Below, in pieces: positions 45,973 through 55,193 of a DNA stretch of 64,000 bases (position 1 is the first letter of the stretch; the number at the start of each line of letters is the position of its first letter). Below the pieces are notes generated by a model that had not been told where the DNA came from, searched no databases, and saw only the letters and a list, made by a program, of their open reading frames with translations. The DNA comes from Erythrobacter sp. (GTDB taxonomy: Bacteria > Pseudomonadota > Alphaproteobacteria > Sphingomonadales > Sphingomonadaceae). Where the stretch lies: assembly GCF_024305245.1 (NCBI RefSeq), contig NZ_JAMWYX010000012.1:50795-114794 (forward strand), read 5' to 3'. The position numbers and the translations under genes were made by a program.

Positions 45973-47946
45973 ATGCCCTCCCTGCCAATCCCAGCCCGCT
46001 GGCAAGCGCATCTTGCGCTGGGCGTTACCGGTCATCGCGCCACCAATCCCGCGTTCTCCGCCCATGCAGGCGCGATCTCCTCCGCGCTGGAGAGCCTGCT
46101 GGCACAGATCGAACAGATCGCCGCAGCAAGCCTTCCGGACGCGCAGAGTGCATTGCGGCTGCACAGCCTGCTGGTCGATGGCACCGATCAGATCGCCGCC
46201 GAACTGGCGCTGGCGCGCGGGTGGGAACTGGTGGTGCCACTTCCGTTCGGCGCGGATCTCAATCTGGCGATCAACGCCCATCCGGTTAACCCAGAGGATG
46301 CCGCCGCCTTGTGCCGCGGCAACTCCGCCGCCGATCATGCGGTCGAAACCCGCGCCGCCGCGATCCGCGCGATCACCGCCAGAGCGCACCTGTTCGAGCT
46401 GGCCGACCGCGACACCGAGGTCGAAGCGCTGTGGCTGGCAAGCCTGACCGATCCGGAAAACCGCGTCGCGGCGCGCGCCTTCGAAGCGCTCGTTTCCGAT
46501 AATGTCGCGCTCGCCGGGCGGGTCATGATCGAGCGTACCGATCTCGTCGTCGCGGTGTGGGACGGCAGAATCGCGAACCTGCCGGGGGGAACCGGGCACA
46601 CCGTCACGACCGCATTGACGCTGGGCACGCCGGTGCTGCTGATCGATCCGGCCACACCGCAGGACTGGTCGATCCTCACCCGCCCGGAGGAGTTGGGGCA
46701 GCCGCGCGCCGCATCGCCCGGCACCGGGCCGGATGTTGCGCGTCTCGAAGCGATCATCCGCGCCGCTGTCGTGGCCGAAGGCTGGGCGCCTGCGCTGCTC
46801 GAACGCGAAGCATGGCGCGGGCGCAGTTCGCGCGCCTTCGGCCTCTATCGCCGGATCGAACGCGTGTTCGGCGGCGGTCCGGGCGCGTGGGGCGCGCTCA
46901 GGGTCGATTACGAGGCACCGGCGGAGATTGCAGCCGGTAGCGGGGCCGGGTTGGCAGCGGCGGCCAGCACGCTGCCGGGCGGCGATGAAGCCGTGGCGGG
47001 GCGCCTGCGCAACGAAGTGCTGCCGATGTTCGCCTGGTCCGATGGCATCGCCAGCCGCCTTGCCGATGCCTATCGCAGCGGCATGTGCGTCAATTTCGTG
47101 CTCGCGGCGCTGGCGGTGATTATCGGCATTGCCTATCTTCCCGCAGGGCTGACCGAGATCAAATGGATCTTCGCGACGATCGAATTGCTGTTGCTGACAG
47201 GCATTCTGGTGCTGACCGCCGCCGGTTCGCGGCTCGGCTGGCACCGGCGCTGGTTCGAACTGCGCCGCGTGGCGGAATATCTGCGCCATGCGCCGGGCTT
47301 GCTGCTGCTCGGCGTATCGCGTCCCACCGGACGCTGGCCCCGCAAGGGAGGGGGCGCGACGGGCGCGGAGTGGCCCGAGCATTTCGTCCGCCACACACTG
47401 CGCGCCGTCGGCCTTCCGCGCGCCCGACTGACCCGCGATTATCTGCGCGCCGGGCTTGCACAGGTGGTGCTGCCGCACGTGGTCGCCCAGCGCGCCTATC
47501 ACGAAGCCAAATCGCACCGGCTTGAACGGGTTCATCACCGGCTCGACCGGGCGGCGGGCATCTGCTTCCGGCTCGCGGTGGTATCGGTGCTGGCCTATCT
47601 CCTGTTCAAACTGGGCGGCGCGGCAGGCGTCATTCCCAAGTCATGGGCGGCTGAAACCTCGCTTGTCTTCACGTTCCTGGGCGTCGCGTTCCCGACGCTC
47701 GGCGCGAACCTTGCCGGGATACGCTATTTTGGCGATTTCGAGCGGTTCGGCGCAATTTCGCAGGTCGCCGCGGAAAAGCTGGGCGAGATCGAAACCCGGA
47801 TCGGCCTGCTGCTGTCGGGCGCAGAGGCCAGCATCACCTATGCCGCCGCCGCCGACCTGATGCATGCCCTGGACGAAGCGGTGGTGGATGAGATCGAAAG
47901 CTGGCAATCAGTGTTCGGTGCCAAGCACCTCGCCCTGCCCGCCTGA
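45973..47946 (+). CDS. SLOG-domain protein with four transmembrane helices
   Basis: A 657-residue protein. The N-terminal third is a SLOG (DprA/YpsA/LOG-like) Rossmann domain: 'GVTGHR' at 17-22, 'SLLVDGTDQIAAELALARG', 'RTDLVVAVWDG' and the nucleotide loop 'PGGTGHT' at 204-210. After a linker come hydrophobic segments near residues 370-390, 397-416, 530-550 and 562-580, with basic helical sequence between the pairs, similar to SLATT-type effectors. SLOG domains sense NAD-derived or other nucleotides in conflict systems, and TM partners can depolarise the membrane. Start at 45973 is preceded by AGGAG. Confidence 0.72.
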   Translation: MPSLPIPARWQAHLALGVTGHRATNPAFSAHAGAISSALESLLAQIEQIAAASLPDAQSALRLHSLLVDGTDQIAAELALARGWELVVPLPFGADLNLAINAHPVNPEDAAALCRGNSAADHAVETRAAAIRAITARAHLFELADRDTEVEALWLASLTDPENRVAARAFEALVSDNVALAGRVMIERTDLVVAVWDGRIANLPGGTGHTVTTALTLGTPVLLIDPATPQDWSILTRPEELGQPRAASPGTGPDVARLEAIIRAAVVAEGWAPALLEREAWRGRSSRAFGLYRRIERVFGGGPGAWGALRVDYEAPAEIAAGSGAGLAAAASTLPGGDEAVAGRLRNEVLPMFAWSDGIASRLADAYRSGMCVNFVLAALAVIIGIAYLPAGLTEIKWIFATIELLLLTGILVLTAAGSRLGWHRRWFELRRVAEYLRHAPGLLLLGVSRPTGRWPRKGGGATGAEWPEHFVRHTLRAVGLPRARLTRDYLRAGLAQVVLPHVVAQRAYHEAKSHRLERVHHRLDRAAGICFRLAVVSVLAYLLFKLGGAAGVIPKSWAAETSLVFTFLGVAFPTLGANLAGIRYFGDFERFGAISQVAAEKLGEIETRIGLLLSGAEASITYAAAADLMHALDEAVVDEIESWQSVFGAKHLALPA

Positions 47947-47977
47947 CGCAGGTGAGCGAGGGAAGCCGCACGCCGGA

Positions 47978-49459
47978 TCAGGCGGCGACCGGCTCGAACA
48001 CGGCGGTGGCCGGATTGGCGGTGAAATGGCGGGCAAGGCTGTCGCTCTCCCCGGCGACCTGTTCGACGCAGGCGATCAGGGTCTCAAGCTCGGCATCATC
48101 CATCAGCGGCGAGAAGTTGACCCGCACGAAGCCCGGCTTGTCGAGCTCCGCGCCCAGCCGGATCGCCTGATGGATCGCCTGCGATTCCGCCTCGTCGATC
48201 CCCAGCAGGCGGTGCACGTAAGGCCCGGCACAAGCACAGCCGCCGCGCGCCTGAATGCCGAAGCAATCGCTTAATATACGGGTGACAAGCTGGTGGTGGA
48301 CCAGTTCGCCGCGTGCACCGCGCATCCGGAACGACACGATCGGCAGGTGCGTGTCCATGGCCCGCCCTAGCACTTCGATCCGGGGGTTCGCACGCCACCG
48401 CGCCAATGCCGCGCGGCACATCGCTGCGGCGCGGCTGTCCAGACCGGCTTCGGTCATCGCGGTGCGCACGATGCCTGCAAGCGCGGTGCGGATATCGCCG
48501 ATGACATTGGGCGTGCCCGATTCCTCGCGCGCGGCGAGATCGGCGAGGTAATCCTGCCCGCCCGGCGATACGAAGCTGACCGTGCCGCCGCCCGGTGCCG
48601 AGGGCTTGTTGAGCGCCACCGCATCGCGCCGCACGACCAGCACGCCCGATGACGCCGGGCCGCCGACGAACTTGTGCGGCGAGAACACCAGCGCATCGAT
48701 CTGCACGTCGGGCGCCGGACGCATCTGCATCGCGATATAGGGGGCTGCCCCGGCAAAATCCCAGATCACCTTGCCGCCCGCCGCCTGCACCATGCGCGAG
48801 ACTGCGGCGATATCGGTCAGCGCGCCGGTGACGTTCGATCCGGCGGAAAAGGCAGCAACAATCCGTCGCCCTGCTGCGCGATCGAGCTGCGCGCTCAAAG
48901 CCGCGCGATCCGGCCCGCCCGCCGCATCCTCGGGCAGTTCGATCACTTCGGCCCCGCTTTCGCGCCACGGCAGCAGGTTCGAATGATGCTCGTAGGGGCC
49001 GAGCAGCACCAGCGCGCGTTCCCCCGCAGCATCGCGCTGATCGACCCCGAACAGCCGCACCAGCTTCTGCAGGCCCGCCGTCGCGCCAGACCCGGCGAAG
49101 ATCACCGCATTGCCCGCCCCTGCCCCGCAGAACCGCGCCACCTCGGACCGCGCTACCCGGCGCAGTGCGTTGATCGACCGACCGCACCATGACGCCTGCG
49201 TGTGCGGATTGGCATAGACGGGCAGCACGTGCTCGAGCACGAAGTCCTCGATTTCGCGCAAGCCCCGGCCCGATGCGGCGTAATCGGCATAGAGCAGCGG
49301 CTGCGGCCCCAGCGGACCATCGATCAGCCTGCCCTTGCCGATGACCGACTGCGCCAGCGTGCCTTGTATTACCTTGGTGCGGATATCGGCGCGGAAGGTA
49401 TCGAACAGGGCTTGGGCCTCGTCGGCATCGGAGCAGGGGTGCGCATTGGTCATGCGCAC
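47978..49459 (-). CDS. Class V aminotransferase (cysteine-desulfurase-like)
   Basis: A 493-residue PLP enzyme: 'LLYADYAASGRGL', 'VIFAGSGATAGLQKLV', 'VIWDFAGAAPYIA' (PLP Asp) and the Schiff-base Lys in 'VFSPHKFVGGPASSG'. A Cys-rich 'QARGGCACAGPYVHRLLG' lies where desulfurases keep the reactive Cys. It may split C-S bonds or transaminate; the substrate is unknown. ATG at 49453 is an alternative start. Divergent from an lrp-type regulator 67 bases away, its probable controller. Confidence 0.87.
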   Translation of the reverse strand: MRMTNAHPCSDADEAQALFDTFRADIRTKVIQGTLAQSVIGKGRLIDGPLGPQPLLYADYAASGRGLREIEDFVLEHVLPVYANPHTQASWCGRSINALRRVARSEVARFCGAGAGNAVIFAGSGATAGLQKLVRLFGVDQRDAAGERALVLLGPYEHHSNLLPWRESGAEVIELPEDAAGGPDRAALSAQLDRAAGRRIVAAFSAGSNVTGALTDIAAVSRMVQAAGGKVIWDFAGAAPYIAMQMRPAPDVQIDALVFSPHKFVGGPASSGVLVVRRDAVALNKPSAPGGGTVSFVSPGGQDYLADLAAREESGTPNVIGDIRTALAGIVRTAMTEAGLDSRAAAMCRAALARWRANPRIEVLGRAMDTHLPIVSFRMRGARGELVHHQLVTRILSDCFGIQARGGCACAGPYVHRLLGIDEAESQAIHQAIRLGAELDKPGFVRVNFSPLMDDAELETLIACVEQVAGESDSLARHFTANPATAVFEPVAA

Positions 49460-49526
49460 TGTTTCGCCTAGTCTGCGCGAGATTTCATTACCGATTTCGC
49501 GGCAATTAGGCTAATGTATCGTTCAT

Positions 49527-50000
49527 ATGACCACTGAAGCGTTCGAAATCGACAGAATTGATCGCAAGATCCTGATGGCGCTACAGACCGAAGCGTCCCT
49601 CAGCCAGCGCGCACTGGCCGAGGAGGTCGGCCTGTCGCAGAACGCCTGCTGGCGCAGGCTCCAGCGGCTCCAGTCCGAAGGCGTGCTGCGCGGGCAGCGG
49701 GCGCAGGTCGATCTGGCGCGGCTCGGGCTCGATCTGGTGGTGATCGTGATGATCAAGACCCCGCACCATTCCAAGGACTGGGCCGTGGCCTTCAAGGACC
49801 ATCTCAATCGCATCCCCGGCGTGGTCGATCTCTACCGCATCGGCGGCGAATGGGATTACCTCGTCAAGGTCGTGACGCAAGGGATCAGGGGCTATGACCG
49901 GTTCTACCAGCAGCTGGTCGACGGGTTCGATCTGTCGGTGGTGACCGGACATTTCGTGATGGAGGAAATGATCGCCGGGCGGCCAGTGCAATTGGTGTAG
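49527..50000 (+). CDS. Lrp/AsnC-family transcriptional regulator
   Basis: A 157-residue regulator. HTH at about 10-50 ('IDRIDRKILMALQTEASLSQ', 'LAEEVGLSQNACWRRLQRLQ') and a C-terminal RAM ligand domain ('GVVDLYRIGGEWDYLVKV'). Such regulators usually respond to amino acids and control neighbouring amino-acid genes; the divergent aminotransferase is the obvious target. Confidence 0.94.
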   Translation: MTTEAFEIDRIDRKILMALQTEASLSQRALAEEVGLSQNACWRRLQRLQSEGVLRGQRAQVDLARLGLDLVVIVMIKTPHHSKDWAVAFKDHLNRIPGVVDLYRIGGEWDYLVKVVTQGIRGYDRFYQQLVDGFDLSVVTGHFVMEEMIAGRPVQLV

Positions 50001-50014
50001 ACAGCTGGCTCGCC

Positions 50015-51667
50015 CTACCGGCTCTGCGGGATCTGCTCCAACCCGCCGGCGCGCAGCCAATGATAGCCATAGGGTTCCAAGACAATCGGATATCGACCGT
50101 CTTCTCCGACATCGAAACTCGTGTCGCTTAGGACGCCCCGTAAACGGGTGCATTCGGGAGCGACGCCAATATCGAGCGCGATTTCGCAACACCGATCCTC
50201 GAAATTGTGCACGAATACTGATAGGTGATCCTTCCAGTCGAAGCGAAGCGCCAGAATGTGCGCCGGCGTTTCGAGCACACAGAATTCGCCTTCGCCGATT
50301 TCCGGCATCTCCTTTCGGCTGCGAATGATCCGCTCCATCCAGTTGAGCAGCGAATCTTCTGCGGCGCGTTGGCGGGCGACATTGACGATCTCGAAGCTGT
50401 AAGGGCCGCTGTCGATCGGCGGGCGGACGGGATCCTTGCTGGGGCTGAACCCGCCATTGGGCCCGTCCGACCACTGCATGGGCGTGCGCACCGGTTCGCG
50501 TTCGGGCAGTGACAGGTCGTCGCCCATGCCGATCTCGTCACCATAGCGGATGACCGGTGTGCCGGGCAGGGTCATCATCACGCTGTTGGCCAGTTCGACC
50601 CGGCGGCGGTCACCCCCGAGCATCGGTGACAGGCGCCGCCGGATTCCGCGCCCGTAAATCTGCATGTTGTCGTCAGGTCCGAAGGCCGCGAACACCGCTT
50701 CGCGCTGATCCTCGGGCAAGCGACCGATGTCGAGTTCGTCGTGGTTGCGCAGGAAATTGGCCCATTGCGCCGATCCCGGAATGCATTGCGATGCTTCGAG
50801 TGCCTTGCGCAGCGGGACGGTGTCGGCCGAAGCCAGAGCGTAGAACAGCGCCTGATTGACCGGGAAGTTGAGGATCATGTGCAGCCGTTCGCCATCGTCC
50901 CCGAAATATTGCAGAGCCTTTTCCGCCGGAATATTCGCCTCCGCCAGCAGCACCGCGTCACCCTTGCGCCACTGTGCGAGCGCACGGATATCGCGCAGCA
51001 ATCCATAGGCGGGCTGCGGATCCTTGAGGTTGATCCCTTCTTCGGCGATCAGGAACGGAACGGCATCGATGCGAAAGCCCGACACGCCCAGCTCGAGCCA
51101 GAAGCCCACGATCTTCAGCATTTCACGCTGGACCTCGGGGTTCGCCATGTTGAGATCCGGCTGAAATTCGTAGAACCTGTGGAAGTAATACTTCCCGACC
51201 GTCTCGTTATAGGTCCAGGTGGTTTCCTGAACCCCCGGAAAAATCACGCCCTCTTCGTCATCCTCCGGCCTTTCATCCGCCCAGATGAAATAGTCGAAAT
51301 ACTTGCTGCCGGGATCCGCGATCGCTTTCTGGAACCATGCGTTCTGGTCGGAACAGTGATTGACGACCAGATCCATGATCAGGCGCAGACCGCGCTGCTT
51401 GCACGCGCGCGAGAACTCGACGAAATCCCCCAATGACCCGTAACACGGATCGATCCCGTAATAATCGCTGATATCGTAGCCGTGGTCCCGCATCGGAGAC
51501 GGCTGGAACGGTGCCAGCCAGATCGCCGTTACGCCGAGACCCTGAAGATAGTCGAGCCGTCGATGCGCGCCCTCCAGATCTCCGATTCCATCACCATTCG
51601 CGTCGAGAAATCCGCTGAGCGAGAAGTTGTAGATCAGGCCGTGCTTGTACCACAGGTCGGTTATCAT
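50015..51667 (-). CDS. GH13 alpha-glucan/trehalose-synthase-like enzyme
   Basis: A 550-residue alpha-amylase-family enzyme. 'MITDLWYKHGLIYNFSLSGF' and 'DANGDGIGDLEG' resemble trehalose synthases (GH13_16). Catalytic residues: D201 in 'GFRIDAVPF', E243 in 'LLAEANI', D310 in 'LRNHDELD'. It probably isomerises or hydrolyses short alpha-glucans. The ATG is inside the stop of the upstream alpha-glucosidase gene (ATGA at 51664-51667). Last gene of the operon. Confidence 0.88.
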   Translation of the reverse strand: MITDLWYKHGLIYNFSLSGFLDANGDGIGDLEGAHRRLDYLQGLGVTAIWLAPFQPSPMRDHGYDISDYYGIDPCYGSLGDFVEFSRACKQRGLRLIMDLVVNHCSDQNAWFQKAIADPGSKYFDYFIWADERPEDDEEGVIFPGVQETTWTYNETVGKYYFHRFYEFQPDLNMANPEVQREMLKIVGFWLELGVSGFRIDAVPFLIAEEGINLKDPQPAYGLLRDIRALAQWRKGDAVLLAEANIPAEKALQYFGDDGERLHMILNFPVNQALFYALASADTVPLRKALEASQCIPGSAQWANFLRNHDELDIGRLPEDQREAVFAAFGPDDNMQIYGRGIRRRLSPMLGGDRRRVELANSVMMTLPGTPVIRYGDEIGMGDDLSLPEREPVRTPMQWSDGPNGGFSPSKDPVRPPIDSGPYSFEIVNVARQRAAEDSLLNWMERIIRSRKEMPEIGEGEFCVLETPAHILALRFDWKDHLSVFVHNFEDRCCEIALDIGVAPECTRLRGVLSDTSFDVGEDGRYPIVLEPYGYHWLRAGGLEQIPQSR

Positions 51668-53247
51668 TCGCCTGCTCCGCGAAACGCGATGATGAGGCCT
51701 TCGTCGCCTTCGATGCTGCCCGGCACCGGTCCTCCGCCCTCCCCCGTGGAAGCCTTCAGGAGAACCTCTCCACCTTGCCATTCCTCCGGCAGGTCAAGCT
51801 TTGCCCGATCAGACGAGAGGTTGAGGACAACAGCAGTCGTGTCACCGCGCAGGTAGGCCACGAGCGGCCCGCCGAGGTCGAGCGCCCGGTAATCTCCGCG
51901 GCGCAGGTCTTCCCGCTGCTTTCGCAAGGACAGTAGCGTCCGGTGAAGCGCAAGCATGGAGCCGGCATCGCCCTGCTGATGGGCGACATTGCGGGTTTGA
52001 TGATCGTCGGTGACAGGCAACCACGGTTCGGTTTCGCTGAAGCCGGCGTGAGCGTCTGCCGACCACTGCATCGGGGTGCGGGCCTTGTCGCGGTTGAACG
52101 AGGCATCCGGCTCGTTCTTGGCCCAGGGGTCCTGAATGCGATCGGGCGGAATGTGAACGTCACCGATGCCGATTTCGTCGCCGTAATAAAGCGTCGGCGT
52201 GCCGCGCAGCGTCAACAGCATCATCGCAGCGACCCGCGCCTGCGCAAGGCCCACGCGCTTGGCGATGCGAGGCTGGTCGTGGTTTGACAGCACCCAGTTC
52301 GGCCAGCCGCCTTGCGGAATCGCGGCTTCGTATTCGGCAATCAGTTCGCGGATCGCATCGGCCCGCCAGGGCGAGGTAATCAGCTGGAAATTGAACGGGA
52401 GATGCAGCCCCTCGTTGCCCCTGCCGTAATAGTCCACCAGCCGGTTGATCGGCAGATAGATCTCTCCGATCAGCAGCCGGTCGGGATATTCGTCGATCAC
52501 ATCGCGCAGCTCTTCGATGATCTCATGCACGAACGGCTGGTCGGCGGAATATTTCTGCAGGTTTCGATCGATTTCGGGCTGGGTCGGCTTCCACGCGGGG
52601 TCGGGCGGATTGTCACGAAACGCGGTGTCCTTCGCGAGATGCCAGACGACATCGATGCGAAACCCGTCCACGCCCTTGTCCATCCAGAAGCGCAGCACGT
52701 CGTGCATGGCTTCGCGCACCTCGGGGTTGCGCCAGTTCAGATCCGGCTGCGAGGTCAGGAAGGCGTGGTAGTAATATTGCCCGGTCGCCTCGTCCCATTC
52801 CCAGGCAGAGCCACCGAAATTGCTGATCCAGTTGTTGGGCGGGCCGCCACCGGGCGCCGGATCCTTCCAGATGTACCAGTCGCGTTTCGGATTGTCGCGC
52901 GATGACCGGCTTTCGGCAAACCACGCGTGCTGGTCGGAGCTGTGATTGGGAACGAAGTCGAGCAGGAACTTAAGTCCGGCGTCATGTGCCTGCGCCAGCA
53001 GCGCATCGAACTGCGCCATGTCGCCGAACAGCGGATCGATCGCACGGTAATCGGAGATGTCGTAGCCGAAATCCTTCATTGGGGATTGGAAGATCGGCGA
53101 TAGCCAGACCGCATCGGCCCCGAGCTCTCGCAGATAGGTCAGCCGCTGGCGTATCCCTTCGAGATCGCCAATTCCGTCGCCGTTCGTGTCCTGAAAGGAT
53201 CGCGGGTAAATCTGGTAAATCGCCGCGTCGCGCCACCACTGCGTCAA
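51664..53247 (-). CDS. GH13 alpha-glucosidase
   Basis: A 527-residue enzyme starting 'MTQWWRDAAIYQIYPRSFQD' as oligo-1,6-/alpha-glucosidases do. Catalytic D199 ('GFRIDVVWHL'), E262 ('LLIGEIYLP') and D324 ('LSNHDQPRI') are present, with 'NGDGIGDLEGI' calcium loop. No signal peptide, so it cleaves imported oligosaccharides in the cytosol. Overlaps the gluconokinase stop by four bases (ATGA). Confidence 0.93.
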   Translation of the reverse strand: MTQWWRDAAIYQIYPRSFQDTNGDGIGDLEGIRQRLTYLRELGADAVWLSPIFQSPMKDFGYDISDYRAIDPLFGDMAQFDALLAQAHDAGLKFLLDFVPNHSSDQHAWFAESRSSRDNPKRDWYIWKDPAPGGGPPNNWISNFGGSAWEWDEATGQYYYHAFLTSQPDLNWRNPEVREAMHDVLRFWMDKGVDGFRIDVVWHLAKDTAFRDNPPDPAWKPTQPEIDRNLQKYSADQPFVHEIIEELRDVIDEYPDRLLIGEIYLPINRLVDYYGRGNEGLHLPFNFQLITSPWRADAIRELIAEYEAAIPQGGWPNWVLSNHDQPRIAKRVGLAQARVAAMMLLTLRGTPTLYYGDEIGIGDVHIPPDRIQDPWAKNEPDASFNRDKARTPMQWSADAHAGFSETEPWLPVTDDHQTRNVAHQQGDAGSMLALHRTLLSLRKQREDLRRGDYRALDLGGPLVAYLRGDTTAVVLNLSSDRAKLDLPEEWQGGEVLLKASTGEGGGPVPGSIEGDEGLIIAFRGAGE

Positions 53248-53819
53248 TGCCGCCTCCTCTTGCTCTCGCCGTCAGCGTCCGGCGTGGGCCGGCAGCAGCG
53301 CCCAAGGTGTTGCTCTATCGCAGCCACCTGCTTCGCGATCGGCAGGTTGCCATCAATGCGGATGAAGGGTTCAGGAGGCGTCGGGGGATCGAACGTGCCG
53401 ATCTGGTCGGCCAGCAGCGACGGGGGCATGAAGTGGTCACGCCTGCGCTCCATCCGGCGCTTCAACTCGTCGCCTTCGACATCGACCCACACGAACAGGA
53501 TGCCGTCGGCGAAAGCCTGCAAAAGTTCGCGGTGGGCGCGGCGCAGCGCCGAGCAGGCGACCACCACCGGACCTGTCGCCGCTGCGATTGTCCGACCGAT
53601 GCTTTCGAGAAACGGCCTGCGATCGGCCTCGGTCAGTGGCTCGCCCGCGTTCATCTTGGCGCGATTGCTGGCCGGGTGGTGATCGTCACCCTCGATCATG
53701 CCCCATCCGAGCCGCGCTGAAAGTGCGCGTGCCAGGGTGCTCTTCCCCGACCCGCTCGGCCCCATGATCACAAGCGCCGAAACGGGCAGCGTATCGTCGC
53801 GGGTAGGAGCCTCTTGCAT
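53244..53819 (-). CDS. Gluconokinase (GntK-type)
   Basis: A 191-residue P-loop kinase: 'VIMGPSGSGKSTLARAL' (Walker A, G20-T28), 'MIEGDDHHPASNRAKMNAGE', and 'VVACSALRRAHRELL', the diagnostic gluconate-binding pattern. It makes 6-phosphogluconate for the Entner-Doudoroff pathway. Overlaps the next gene (ATGA) and follows the SDR by eight bases. Confidence 0.93.
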   Translation of the reverse strand: MQEAPTRDDTLPVSALVIMGPSGSGKSTLARALSARLGWGMIEGDDHHPASNRAKMNAGEPLTEADRRPFLESIGRTIAAATGPVVVACSALRRAHRELLQAFADGILFVWVDVEGDELKRRMERRRDHFMPPSLLADQIGTFDPPTPPEPFIRIDGNLPIAKQVAAIEQHLGRCCRPTPDADGESKRRRH

Positions 53820-53827
53820 GCGTCCCC

Positions 53828-54820
53828 TCAGCTGCGGCTGCGCCAGCGTGTCAGGACCAGTCCTGCCGCGATTGCCAGACCGGCCGCTCCCACCACGCCG
53901 TTGCGATTGCGGTTGAGCGCCATCTGCCAGCTGCTGTCCACCGCCTTGTCATCGAACCGTCCATGGGCGCCCGGATCGCCCGGAGGTGCCGTAAACAGAT
54001 TGTCCGCGCGATCCTGTTTCATCGGCTCGCTGCCCGATTGCCCCTCCACACCCGTTTCCGCGAGGTAGTGGTCGAGCAGCGAGGATGCGACCTTGTCTCC
54101 GAGAATCGCCTGCGCGGTGGTGTTGCCCACCCACACTTCCTTGCGTCTGACCTCGGTCGCGAACTTGATGGCACGCGCCGCAACCTCGGGTTGGTAGATC
54201 TTGCCGACCGGGCGCGGCTTATTGGCCCCATGCGAACGCGCCCAGTCGAATTGCGGCGTATTGACCGCCGGCAGCTGAACCATCGTCACATGGACCTTGC
54301 TGTCGCGGTGCTGGAGTTCGGGGCGAAGCGAATCCAGAAAGCCCTGAAGCGCATGCTTGGCCCCGCAATAGGCCGATTGCAGCGGTATTCCGCGATAGGC
54401 CAAAGCCGATCCGACCAGCACGATCGTGCCCCGGTCTCGCGCCAGCATGCGCTTCAGTGCCGCCCGCGTGCCGTTGACCTGCCCGAAATAGGTTACCGCA
54501 GTGACCCGCTCGAATTCCTCCTGGCTCATGTCCATGAAGGTGGAGAAGATGCCAGCGAAGGCATTGTTGATCCAGATGTCGATCGGACCCAGTTCCTGCT
54601 CGATCCGTTCGGCTGCCGCCTCCACCGCGTCCGCGTCCGCGACATCGACCGGGATGGCGAGCGCTCTTCCGCCTTCCGCCTCGACTTCGCGGACGGCATT
54701 GTCGAGCCGCTCCTGCCCTCGCGCCAGAATGGCGACATCGGCGCCCGCGCGCGCGAATTCGCGGACCGCCGCGCGGCCGATGCCTGCGCTGCCGCCGGTC
54801 ACGACCACGACCTGTCTCAT
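53828..54820 (-). CDS. SDR oxidoreductase with C-terminal TM anchor
   Basis: A 330-residue short-chain dehydrogenase: 'VVVTGGSAGIGRAAVREFA' (8-15), 'WINNAFAGIFSTF', catalytic S138, Y151, K155 (YCGAK). The end ('NGVVGAAGLAIAAGLVLTRW') is a single hydrophobic helix with a basic tail, so the enzyme is membrane-tethered. Such SDRs with this anchor recur in stress-related clusters of alphaproteobacteria; the substrate is unknown. Overlaps the transducer-homologue stop by four bases. Confidence 0.88.
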   Translation of the reverse strand: MRQVVVVTGGSAGIGRAAVREFARAGADVAILARGQERLDNAVREVEAEGGRALAIPVDVADADAVEAAAERIEQELGPIDIWINNAFAGIFSTFMDMSQEEFERVTAVTYFGQVNGTRAALKRMLARDRGTIVLVGSALAYRGIPLQSAYCGAKHALQGFLDSLRPELQHRDSKVHVTMVQLPAVNTPQFDWARSHGANKPRPVGKIYQPEVAARAIKFATEVRRKEVWVGNTTAQAILGDKVASSLLDHYLAETGVEGQSGSEPMKQDRADNLFTAPPGDPGAHGRFDDKAVDSSWQMALNRNRNGVVGAAGLAIAAGLVLTRWRSRS

Positions 54821-55185
54821 TGCGAATATCCTGTCGTACTGAGCAGCGCCACGCCGCCACGGCGCGAATCCAGCCGGGTGTGCTGCACCACGATGGGCTG
54901 GTCCGAGCGGATGACCGATGCATAGTCGGTGTCGCGCGGCACCGGTTCGGGGTCTTCAAGGTCATTGAAACGAAGGTGCAGCGTGCGCCGGGCTGCGACC
55001 GTAACTCGGTAGGGGCCGGCGGGTTCGCGATCCTTGAAGAAGACCGTGATCTCGATCCGGGCGTCCTCATCACCCGGATTGAGGATGCATGCGGTCTCGT
55101 GCGAGACCAGCGGATGGTCGTCCTCGCCTGCTCCGCCGCTGGGGATATATCCCTCGGCGATGGCCCATTCCTTCTTGCCGATCAT
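54817..55185 (-). CDS. Anabaena sensory rhodopsin transducer (ASRT) homologue
   Basis: A 122-residue beta-rich protein: 'IGKKEWAIAEGYIPSGG', 'SHETACILNPGDEDARIEIT', 'FFKDREPAGPYRVTVAARRT' and 'DYASVIRSDQPIVVQHTRLD', matching ASRT along its length. In Anabaena it is a soluble partner of a sensory rhodopsin; the wider family is thought to bind small ligands, possibly sugars. No rhodopsin gene is in the window. First gene of the sugar operon. No ribosome site precedes the ATG; a promoter-like element ends about 10 bases upstream, so leaderless translation is possible. Confidence 0.9.
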   Translation of the reverse strand: MIGKKEWAIAEGYIPSGGAGEDDHPLVSHETACILNPGDEDARIEITVFFKDREPAGPYRVTVAARRTLHLRFNDLEDPEPVPRDTDYASVIRSDQPIVVQHTRLDSRRGGVALLSTTGYSQ

Positions 55186-55193
55186 GGCGGGGG

